A stretch of 64,000 nucleotides of DNA from Glycomyces lechevalierae (GTDB taxonomy: Bacteria; Actinomycetota; Actinomycetes; Mycobacteriales; Micromonosporaceae): contig NZ_JAPZVQ010000009.1 in NCBI RefSeq assembly GCF_027622945.1, positions 151,286 to 215,285 on the forward strand, given 5' to 3'. The translations under genes and the position numbers were made by a program. The notes beneath the pieces are model-generated. The model was not told where the DNA came from. It searched no databases and was given only the letters and a program-made list of their open reading frames with translations. Shown here piece by piece: positions 57,790 through 64,000 of this stretch (position 1 is its first letter; every line of letters begins with the position of its first letter).

Positions 57790-59141
57790 CCGAGCAGCCC
57801 CGCGGCCCGCACGGCCGCATCGACCGGCACCGCTTCGAAGGGGACGCGCGCCCGACGCGCCGCCTCGTCATCGTGGTCCGCGCCGATCCGGTCATCTGCG
57901 GCCACGCCACCGAGGCGCGCGGCCTCGCCGAAGTCGCCCTCACCCGCGGCTTCGACGACGTGCGCATCGTGACCTGGCCGATCGAGGCACTGCAGGCGGC
58001 GGGGCTGCCGCTCAAACCGCTCGACGAGCTCCTGCCGTACTCGGCGGGCATCACCGTGGAGCGGCCCGGGCCGGTCGGGGACTACCGCGTCCCGACCGGC
58101 CGGCACCTGCTCGGCCTCGCCGGGCGGCTGTTCGAGCTGTTCACCGACGGCGTGCCCACGGTGTGCATGTCGATGTACCTGACGCCGCACGCGAACGCGG
58201 TCGCCGAGGCGCTGCGGTCGGTGCGCGCCTCGGGGCTGGACGCGGACGTCACCACGATCGCCGAGGCCGTGGGCTCGGACATCACGAACGTGGTCCGCTC
58301 GTGCATCGCCGAAGGCGCGATCGGCGCGGCCGCCTCCCTGTTCACCACCTACCTCTCGCACGACCGCTGCGTCGCCGTCTCGGCCTACACGCGCGACCTG
58401 ATCCTCGAATCGGCCGCGCAGGTCGACCTCGCCTGCGGCACCAGGTTCGCCGACGAGGTCGCCGCCCGCGTGCGGGTCTCCTACCCCGCCATCGACGCGA
58501 GCGCGTACCTCGACCTCGATCCGTCCGCAGTGGACACCGCGCTCGCGACGCGGGGCCTGGCCCGGGACGGCTACATCCTCTTCCTCTCCCGCGTCGCCGC
58601 CGCGAAGGGCGCGGACGACCTCATCAACGCCTACCGGGCGTCCAACGCGTCCAACACGCACCGGCTCGTGATCGCCGGGAACGGCCCCGCGCACGCCGAG
58701 ACGAAGGCCCTCGCGGGCGACGACGAGCGGATCCTCTTCCTCACCGACGTCGCCGACGACGAGAAGCCGCTGCTCATGAACGGCTGCGCCGCATACGCAC
58801 TGCCCTCGAAGCCGCGCCCCGAGTTCGTCGAGACCTTCGGCATCGCACTGGCCGAGAAGATGCTCGCCGGCGGCGGGCCCGTCATCACCACCCGCACCGG
58901 CGGCATCCCCGAAGCCGTGGGGGACACCGCGATCGAGGTCCCGCACTCGGACCCGGCGGCGCTCGCGGCCGCGCTCGACCGCGCGCTCGCCATGCCCCCG
59001 GCCGAACGGGAGGCCGCCGCCGAGCGGGCCCGCGAGTACGCGATGCGGTTCGACCGCACCGCGGTCTTCGACAACCTCTTCGACGGCCTCCTCGACGACC
59101 CGGCCGGGCGGCCCGTCGACGCCCACGTCACGATCAGCTAA
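57786..59141 (+). CDS. glycosyltransferase (GT-B fold, GT4-like)
   Basis: The 451-aa protein has a GT-B fold. The N-lobe starts RRLVIVVRADPVICGHATEA and VRIVTWPIEALQAAGLPLKP. The C-lobe has the GT4 features LFLSRVAAAKGADDLINAYR, RLVIAGNGPAHAE, and the nucleotide-sugar site with E-x7-E: PRPEFVETFGIALAEKMLAG and VITTRTGGIPEAVGD. It is probably a retaining transferase for a NDP- or GDP-sugar. The GTG at 57786 overlaps the GH92 stop. The long open frame upstream in this phase is only a shadow of GH92. The pairing suggests a glycan both built and trimmed by the same operon. Confidence 0.9.
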   Translation: MTEQPRGPHGRIDRHRFEGDARPTRRLVIVVRADPVICGHATEARGLAEVALTRGFDDVRIVTWPIEALQAAGLPLKPLDELLPYSAGITVERPGPVGDYRVPTGRHLLGLAGRLFELFTDGVPTVCMSMYLTPHANAVAEALRSVRASGLDADVTTIAEAVGSDITNVVRSCIAEGAIGAAASLFTTYLSHDRCVAVSAYTRDLILESAAQVDLACGTRFADEVAARVRVSYPAIDASAYLDLDPSAVDTALATRGLARDGYILFLSRVAAAKGADDLINAYRASNASNTHRLVIAGNGPAHAETKALAGDDERILFLTDVADDEKPLLMNGCAAYALPSKPRPEFVETFGIALAEKMLAGGGPVITTRTGGIPEAVGDTAIEVPHSDPAALAAALDRALAMPPAEREAAAERAREYAMRFDRTAVFDNLFDGLLDDPAGRPVDAHVTIS

Positions 59142-59240
59142 AACCTGACCCTCCCTGACCTGCGGTTCCATTGCCGCTCCCGAGATTCCTCAAAAAATCT
59201 CCGGAAACGCGGCAACCTTCGGGGTGCCCGCGGCGACCAC

Positions 59241-59420
59241 ATGTCGGTGCGGCAACCCGGCTCCGTCGCACCCACCAACAATCAGGGACAGGGCGTCTTG
59301 TCCTCACCGAATAGCAGGAAGCGCCAGGCGCGCGCGGCGGCCGCGGCAGCGGTCGCCGCCGCGGCCGGCGGGAAGGGCGACGGGCTCGCCGACGTGCGGG
59401 GCTGCCACTGCGCGACATGA
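59241..59420 (+). CDS. small 59-codon ORF, Cys-terminal peptide
   Basis: A frame of 59 residues starts at ATG 59241 (a shorter form from TTG 59298 has 40). The N-terminal part is Gln/Pro/Ser-rich, the middle is an Ala-rich run, and the end is GKGDGLADVRGCHCAT. Third positions are strongly G/C, as in real genes. The ribosome site is weak. A leader-plus-core layout with two Cys at the end would fit a modified peptide, but no modifying enzyme is next to it. Uncertain. Confidence 0.35.
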   Translation: MSVRQPGSVAPTNNQGQGVLSSPNSRKRQARAAAAAAVAAAAGGKGDGLADVRGCHCAT

Positions 59421-59476
59421 ACCGCCTGTAGACGACGACAGGCACACGAAAAGGGTTTCCTGCCAAGGGAAACGCA

Positions 59477-59520
59477 GGGCGCGAGCACCGGGGGTGCTCG
59501 CGCCCGCCCTGCTTCAGGGC
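59477..59520 (+). terminator. double hairpin terminator
   Basis: A 13-bp stem (GGGCGCGAGCACC and complement, loop GGG) is followed directly by a second hairpin GCCCTG-CTT-CAGGGC. It ends the unit before the sigma-factor gene. Confidence 0.8.
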
Positions 59521-59544
59521 GGCCTTTCTGAAAGCGAGGGTGTC

Positions 59545-60147
59545 ATGGTTCGACTGCTAGACTCTCCGCCTCCCCGAATTCAGCCCGCTACCGGAGGCCC
59601 CCCGTTGGACGTCCCCGCCCAGTTCGATGAAGACGCCTTCCGCGCCTTCTTCGAGCGGCATCACGCCGAGCTGGCGCGCTTCGCGTGGCTGCTCATCGGC
59701 GAGAGCGGGACGGCCGAGGACATCGCGGCGGACGCGATGCTCGCCGTGTGGCGGCAGTGGGACCAGGCCCGGCGGGCCCGGTCGCAGATCGCCTACGCGC
59801 GCGGCATCGTCGCCAACCTCGCCAAGACCCGCATCCGCGCGGCCGTGCGCGAGCGGCGGCGGAACACGCTGTTCTGGCAGCGCCCCGGCGAGACGCACGA
59901 CGGCCCGGACTCCGCCGCGGTGGTCGACGTCCGCCAAGCGCTGGAACGGCTCCCGCTGCGGCGGCGCGCGTGCGTCGTCCTCCGGCACTCGCTGGAACTC
60001 TCCGAGCGCGAGACCGCCGACGCGCTCGGCGTCTCGATCGGCACGGTCAAGAGCCAGACCTCGAAAGGGCTGGCGGAACTGCGGCGCCTCCTCGGACCCC
60101 AGGAGGGATCGGCCTGGGCTTCGATCGGAAAGGGGGAGCAGCGGTGA
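59545..60147 (+). CDS. SigE-family ECF sigma factor
   Basis: The 200-aa sigma-70 family protein has region 2 (FRAFFERHHAELARFAWLLI, AEDIAADAMLAVWRQWDQAR) and region 4 (LERLPLRRRACVVLRHSLEL, SERETADALGVSIGTVKSQT). The layout is that of SigE-family/SigM-like ECF factors of actinobacteria. Two starts are plausible: ATG 59545 (GAGGG ahead) and TTG 59605 (GGAGG 7 bases ahead), which would give the usual compact N-terminus. Its stop overlaps the GTG of the membrane partner, as is usual for sigma/anti-sigma pairs. Confidence 0.92.
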   Translation: MVRLLDSPPPRIQPATGGPPLDVPAQFDEDAFRAFFERHHAELARFAWLLIGESGTAEDIAADAMLAVWRQWDQARRARSQIAYARGIVANLAKTRIRAAVRERRRNTLFWQRPGETHDGPDSAAVVDVRQALERLPLRRRACVVLRHSLELSERETADALGVSIGTVKSQTSKGLAELRRLLGPQEGSAWASIGKGEQR

Positions 60148-60929
60148 ACGACGACATCAACGACCGGCTCCGGGTGACCGCGGAGGAGTACGAACCGGAC
60201 CGCGACCGGATGTGGTCGCGCGTGTCCGAAGGCATGCGCGAGCCGCGCGTGAGGGCCGAGCCGGTGCGCACCGGCTGGCGGATCCCGCAGTTGGGGCTGG
60301 CGACCGGTGCGGCGCTGGCGCTCATCGGCGCGATCGTGTTCTTCGGGCAGTTCCTGGGTATCGGCCCGGTGGCCGGCCCGACTCTCGAACCTCCCGCGGC
60401 CGGTCCCGGTACCCGGTCCGCTGAGGCCACGGACCCTGCGACCAGCGGCGACGCCTCGACGGACGCGGAGGAGACGACCTCGGACGCCGAGAGCGAGGCG
60501 ACCGAGACCACGGCGGACGAGTCGACCCCGGAGCTCGAGGAGGCGCCGGAATGGCTGTGGACGGACGGGTCGGTGAACGCGAACAGCCAGGAGTTCTGGT
60601 CGCAGTCGGACCTGACGCTCAAGAACCAGGAGCCCTTGGCGGCGTTGACGATCGAGCTGCGGATCGCCGAGGGCGAGGGCGTGGCGTCGACCGGCGCGTG
60701 GACGACCGCGGACAGCTTCTTCACGGCCGCAGCGGTGACGGAGGAGGACGGTTTCCTGGTCTACCGCTGGACGCTGCAGGAGGGCAAGGTGCTCCCGGCC
60801 GGGGAGTACACGCTCGCGGGCCAGTTCAACCATGAGGCGGGCGCGCGCAGCGCGGACGACGACCGGTACTCCTTCGACGCCGTGACCGAAGGCGGCGAGG
60901 GCGGCGCGGTGGAAGGCGACTTCGCGTGA
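60144..60929 (+). CDS. membrane protein coupled to the sigma factor, putative regulator
   Basis: The 261-aa protein has a cytoplasmic N-terminus of about 50 residues (DDINDRLRVTAEEYEPDRDR, MWSRVSEGMREPRV), one membrane helix (IPQLGLATGAALALIGAIVF) and an outer part. The outer part has a Ser/Thr/Glu-rich linker and a folded C-terminal domain (PEWLWTDGSVNANSQEFWSQ, GEYTLAGQFNHEAGAR) like a small cellulose/sugar-binding or sensor domain. The N-terminal part resembles the short anti-sigma helix region. GTG 60144 overlaps the sigma stop (GTGA). It likely holds the sigma factor until an outside signal arrives. Confidence 0.85.
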   Translation: MNDDINDRLRVTAEEYEPDRDRMWSRVSEGMREPRVRAEPVRTGWRIPQLGLATGAALALIGAIVFFGQFLGIGPVAGPTLEPPAAGPGTRSAEATDPATSGDASTDAEETTSDAESEATETTADESTPELEEAPEWLWTDGSVNANSQEFWSQSDLTLKNQEPLAALTIELRIAEGEGVASTGAWTTADSFFTAAAVTEEDGFLVYRWTLQEGKVLPAGEYTLAGQFNHEAGARSADDDRYSFDAVTEGGEGGAVEGDFA

Positions 60930-61438
60930 GCGGCGACCGGCGCTCGCTGGGGCGGACCGGCGCGGCCGGTCCCGCCAAAGCCCGTTCGACCCGGCCTCGG
61001 TTCAGAGACGACCGGCACGACCGGTCCCGCCACGCGACGGATCGCCGCTCGGACTCCGGCCCGCTCGCTCGGCGGGGCCCGCTCCGGCCGCCGCCGAACT
61101 GATTGACTCCGCCGCGCCTGACCAACGCGGCGACCCCAGAGCGAGAGCGGGGGCCGCGCCGCCGGGGCGGGGCCCGCGCCGGGGCAGTGCGACCGGGGGG
61201 GGGCCGGGAGCGCCGGCGGCTCCCCACCGCGCCCCCCCCCCCGGGCGCGCGGGGCCCGCCCCGCGGGCTCGGGCCCCGCTCCGGGAATGTGAAACGGGTG
61301 CGATCCCGTAATATCCGGATAAATCCCCCCTAAGGGACCCCTGGCGTAAAAGTACGCCCGAGGTCCGACAGGAAACGCCCGAACGTCCGATCACCACCAC
61401 GATCACGTCCGGAAATCCAAGACACGCCGAGGCCGCTG
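60930..61438. other. G/C-only low-complexity gap, possible sequence errors
   Basis: No gene is seen. From about 61190 to 61290 the text consists of long G or C runs (nine G, then later a run of about thirteen C) that look like sequencing or assembly error. The part after 61290 is more normal and has the promoter side of the flanking genes. Confidence 0.55.
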
Positions 61439-62167
61439 TCAGAAATTGATCAGCTCGAAGGTGGTCGCGTACTTCGTTCCGAAGCGTTCGCCGGCGGCCG
61501 AGGCGATGCGGGTGAGGAAGCCTCGCACGTACGTCTCCGGGTCCTCGTCGGTGAGCGCCGTGATGTAGGCGTGGTGCTTGAGAAGCGAAGCGACGCCGGT
61601 CTCGATCGTGTCGGTCACGTCGACCGCGTGCGTCGACTCCGGCGAGGCCGCGAGCGCGACCCACCGCACCCCGCCCCAAGGTTCGAGCCCCTCCTCGACG
61701 AGTTCGGGGAAGATCCACCGGTTGCCCGCGTCGTTGGCGGCGTCGAGCACCGATTCGGCGACGGCGCGGTGGTCGGCGCTGTTCCAGTTCCCGGGCATGA
61801 AGTGGTCGCGCCGGTTGAGGGTGATCACGAGTTCGGGCCGGTGCCTGCGGATCGCGGCGGCGATGTCGCGGCGGAGCGCGACTCCGGATTCGATGACGCC
61901 GTCGGGGTGGTCCAGGAACTCGACCGAGGTGACGCCGACGACCGCGGCCGAGGCGCGCTGCTCGGCGTCGCGCACCGGCGCGCACTCCTCGGGCGGCAGG
62001 GTGTCGATGCCGGCCTCGCCGCGGCTGACCATGACGTACGCGACCTCGCGTCCGCCGCCGGTCCAGCGGGCGACGGCCGCGGCGGCGCCGTATTCCATGT
62101 CGTCGGGGTGGGCCACGATGGCCAGCGCCTTCGTCCAGTCCTCGGGCATGGCAAGGAGTTCACTCAT
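61439..62167 (-). CDS. PIG-L family deacetylase
   Basis: The 242-aa zinc deacetylase of the LmbE/PIG-L family (MshB, Mca relatives) has metal motif A-H-P-D-D in LAIVAHPDDMEYGAAAAVAR and the second part VITLNRRDHFMPGNWNSADH. It shows VSRGEAGIDTLPPEECAPVR and EFLDHPDGVIESG. It probably removes an acetyl or acyl group from an amino sugar or a related conjugate. Mycothiol-linked roles are possible in an actinobacterium, but this copy does not look like MshB proper. The ATG at 62167 fits. Confidence 0.92.
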   Translation of the reverse strand: MSELLAMPEDWTKALAIVAHPDDMEYGAAAAVARWTGGGREVAYVMVSRGEAGIDTLPPEECAPVRDAEQRASAAVVGVTSVEFLDHPDGVIESGVALRRDIAAAIRRHRPELVITLNRRDHFMPGNWNSADHRAVAESVLDAANDAGNRWIFPELVEEGLEPWGGVRWVALAASPESTHAVDVTDTIETGVASLLKHHAYITALTDEDPETYVRGFLTRIASAAGERFGTKYATTFELINF

Positions 62168-62188
62168 GCGTCGATTATCGCTCGCGGT

Positions 62189-62659
62189 TCAGCAGGCGCA
62201 GGAGACGCCGCTCGACGGGGCGGTGAGCGGGTCGGGCTTGCCGCGTTCGACGCCGGCGTCGGTGGCGACCGGGAGGCCTTCGCGCACCCAGTACTCGTAG
62301 CCGCCCATCATGTATTTGACCTGGTAGCCGAGTTTCGCGAACTCGACGGCGGCGCGGTAGGCGCCGTTGCAGCCGGGGCCCCAGCAGTAGACGACGACGG
62401 GCCGGGCGGGGTCGACGAGCGCGGCGGCGCGGGCGGCGATCTCGTCGGTGGGGAGGTGGAGGGCGCCGGGGACGCGGCCCTGGAACCAGGCGGCGTCGCC
62501 GCGGGTGTCGACGAGGGTGAAGCCGAGGTCGTCGTTCTGGCCGGCGGCGTAGACGTCGGAGACGTCGGTGCTGTAGGCCATGAGGCCGGTGAAGTACGCG
62601 AGGGCGTCGGCGGGGGCGGCCGGGGGAACGCGCAGGACGGGGTTCGGGTTCGTTTCCAT
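62189..62659 (-). CDS. rhodanese-like sulfurtransferase
   Basis: The 156-aa single rhodanese domain has TLVDTRGDAAWFQGRVPGAL, HLPTDEIAARAAALV and the active-site loop VVYCWGPGCNGAYRAA, in which Cys accepts the sulfur. KLGYQVKYMMGGYEYWVREG closes the fold. The C-terminus ends with two Cys (SSGVSCAC), which is odd and may bind metal or take part in the sulfur relay. The ATG at 62659 is the first start. It lies 21 bases ahead of the PIG-L gene on the same strand, a probable operon. Confidence 0.92.
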   Translation of the reverse strand: METNPNPVLRVPPAAPADALAYFTGLMAYSTDVSDVYAAGQNDDLGFTLVDTRGDAAWFQGRVPGALHLPTDEIAARAAALVDPARPVVVYCWGPGCNGAYRAAVEFAKLGYQVKYMMGGYEYWVREGLPVATDAGVERGKPDPLTAPSSGVSCAC

Positions 62660-62892
62660 GACGCGAATCTATGTGTCGGTACAAAGATCCGAGCACTTGA
62701 CACAAAATTGGCCATGATGTGGGAACGACGGGTAGCCGCAGGTGTCTCGCGCCGTTCTCGAGCGCTGTTTTCCGAGCTCTGGTTCTCGGGTACCCGGGCG
62801 GTAGCGTAGACCGCGGCGCCCTCACGTCCGCCTTCGCAGACCCCGATACCGCGCCGCCCCCGGCGGCGCCTCCGATGAGAGAGGCTTCCTCC

Positions 62893-63729
62893 ATGGCACC
62901 CACAGCACCCACCGTCGAACTCGGCCACGGCGCGGCCATGCCGCAGCTGGGCCTGGGCACGTGGCCGATGGACGACGCCGAGGCCGAACGCGTGGTCGCC
63001 GAGGCGATCGGGCTCGGCTACCGGCTGGTCGACACGGCCGAGAACTACCAGAACGAACGCGGCGTCGGCCTGGGGCTCAAGGCTTCCGGCGTGGCCCGCG
63101 AGGACCTGTTCGTGACCACGAAGTTCAACAAGGAGTGGCACGGCGTCGACCTGGCCGCCGAGGCCTGCGAGCGCGGGCTCGACCGGCTCGGGCTCGACTA
63201 CCTCGACCTGCTGCTCATCCACTGGCCGAACCCGCAGCACGGGAAGTACATCGAGGCCTGGGAGGGCCTGGTCGGGCTGCTGGAGTCGGGGCGGGTGAAG
63301 GCGATCGGCACGTCGAACTTCAAGCCGACGCACCTGGACCGGATCATAGAGGCCACGGGCGTGATTCCGGACGTGAACCAGATCCAGTTGAGCCCCTTGA
63401 CGACTCGCCTCGAGGCGCGGGCGTACCACAAGGAGCGGGGGATCGTGACGCAGTCGTGGTCGCCGATCGGCGGCCAGGGCGGCGAGGTCCGCAACGAGCC
63501 GAAGGTGCTGCAGTTGGCCGAGAAGTACGGGAAGACGCCCGTGCAGGTGGTCCTGCGCTGGCACCTCGACTCGGGGCTCACGGTGGTCCCGAAGTCGAGC
63601 GACCCGGAGCGCTTGGCGCAGAACCTGGACGTGTTCGACTTCGAGCTGGAGCCGGACGACGTGATGTCCCTTGCCGCCCTCGACCAGGGCGAGGCCGCGG
63701 CGGCGGACTCGGACCAGTTCGGCCACTAG
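62893..63729 (+). CDS. aldo/keto reductase
   Basis: The 278-aa NADPH-dependent reductase of the AKR5-like (2,5-diketo-gluconate reductase) group starts APTVELGHGAAMPQLGLGTW. The catalytic tetrad is visible: Asp and Tyr in YRLVDTAENYQNE, Lys in LFVTTKFNKEWHG and His in LDLLLIHWPNP. VGLLESGRVKAIGTSNF and the NADPH-phosphate site TVVPKSSDPERLAQNL are also clear. The ATG at 62893 has GAGAGG upstream; ATG 62875 is possible. It is divergent from the rhodanese gene. Confidence 0.93.
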   Translation: MAPTAPTVELGHGAAMPQLGLGTWPMDDAEAERVVAEAIGLGYRLVDTAENYQNERGVGLGLKASGVAREDLFVTTKFNKEWHGVDLAAEACERGLDRLGLDYLDLLLIHWPNPQHGKYIEAWEGLVGLLESGRVKAIGTSNFKPTHLDRIIEATGVIPDVNQIQLSPLTTRLEARAYHKERGIVTQSWSPIGGQGGEVRNEPKVLQLAEKYGKTPVQVVLRWHLDSGLTVVPKSSDPERLAQNLDVFDFELEPDDVMSLAALDQGEAAAADSDQFGH

Positions 63730-63747
63730 GCGATTCGTCCCGCCCGC

Positions 63748-63905
63748 GGGGTCGGGTGTGTCGGTACGCCGCGCCCCCGATGACAAGGGTGGCCGGTGGG
63801 TACGACGGTTTCGGCCGGTCCGCTCCCCGGGGTCGGGTGTGTCGCAACGGAACTCCCCCGATCACAAGGGTGGCTCGGGGGTACGACACTTCCGCGAGGT
63901 GGCTT
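63748..63905. repeat. two 67-bp direct repeats
   Basis: Two copies of a unit beginning GGGGTCGGGTGTGTCG and including CCCCCGAT-ACAAGGGTGGC and GGGTACGAC start at 63748 and 63839, 91 bases apart. Both are non-coding and lie behind the aldo/keto reductase gene. They may be a family of intergenic repeats. Confidence 0.85.
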
Positions 63906-63916
63906 GAGCATGCGGC

Positions 63917-64000
<84 letters not shown>

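Noticed and set aside
62690..62725. dif-like recombination site in the A/T-rich gap before the aldo/keto reductase gene
   Set aside because: It shows only partial similarity and lacks the two XerC/XerD half-sites; a promoter is more likely.

Overview
The window reads as chromosomal DNA of a high-GC actinobacterium. The evidence is a strong G/C bias at third codon positions, many GTG starts, 4-bp ATGA/GTGA gene overlaps, the gene order alr - hydrolase - tsaE - tsaB - rimI - tsaD, many TetR regulators, a SigE-type sigma factor, type VII secretion (EspC/WXG100-like) proteins and a B12-riboswitch-controlled metE. A family such as Glycomycetaceae is possible, but the sequence alone does not prove it. 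A perfect 16-bp ParB site (parS) inside metE suggests this part of the chromosome lies in the origin-proximal domain. The right end runs into poly-G, so it is probably a contig end with sequencing artefact.

Layout. 0-6.5 kb: the tail of an FAD monooxygenase, a secreted-repeat lipoprotein, and a CitA/CitB-type two-component system divergent from a tripartite tricarboxylate transporter (TctC-TctB-TctA). 6.5-10.1 kb: two membrane proteins, a TetR regulator with a clear operator, and an isochorismatase-like hydrolase. 10.1-11.5 kb: a stretch with no convincing gene. 11.5-16.8 kb: a dicarboxylate/glutamate symporter, a tandem CrcB fluoride-channel pair and a large secreted subtilisin-like protease.

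16.8-27.1 kb is the accessory island. It looks less G/C-biased than its flanks. It holds a helical 559-aa protein coupled to a lipoprotein, two opposed remnants of an ISAs1-like transposase, a lamin-tail secreted protein, a perfect 20-bp inverted repeat, and two unrecognised coupled genes on the minus strand. It also holds a three-gene operon: an EspC/WXG100-like protein, a DUF1023 alpha/beta hydrolase with a coiled-coil N-terminus, and a lipoprotein. That operon has the architecture of a type VII secreted effector with a partner and an immunity candidate. A proline-rich membrane-anchored protein follows.

27-36 kb is core: SDR, cobalamin riboswitch plus metE, alanine racemase, an alpha/beta hydrolase and the t6A tRNA-modification genes tsaE, tsaB, tsaD with rimI. 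36-55 kb is a mosaic of small units: two TetR/divergent-target pairs with visible operators, an MFS exporter, a DinB protein, two APH-type kinases, a serine hydrolase coupled to a NarL-type two-component system, a GrpB protein whose gene runs antisense into the response regulator, a PHP phosphatase, a 2H phosphoesterase, a SUKH-like protein, an EEP hydrolase, an LD-carboxypeptidase and others. 55-64 kb: a GH92 mannosidase translationally coupled to a glycosyltransferase, a SigE-type sigma factor with its membrane partner, a PIG-L deacetylase, a rhodanese, an aldo/keto reductase and terminal repeats.
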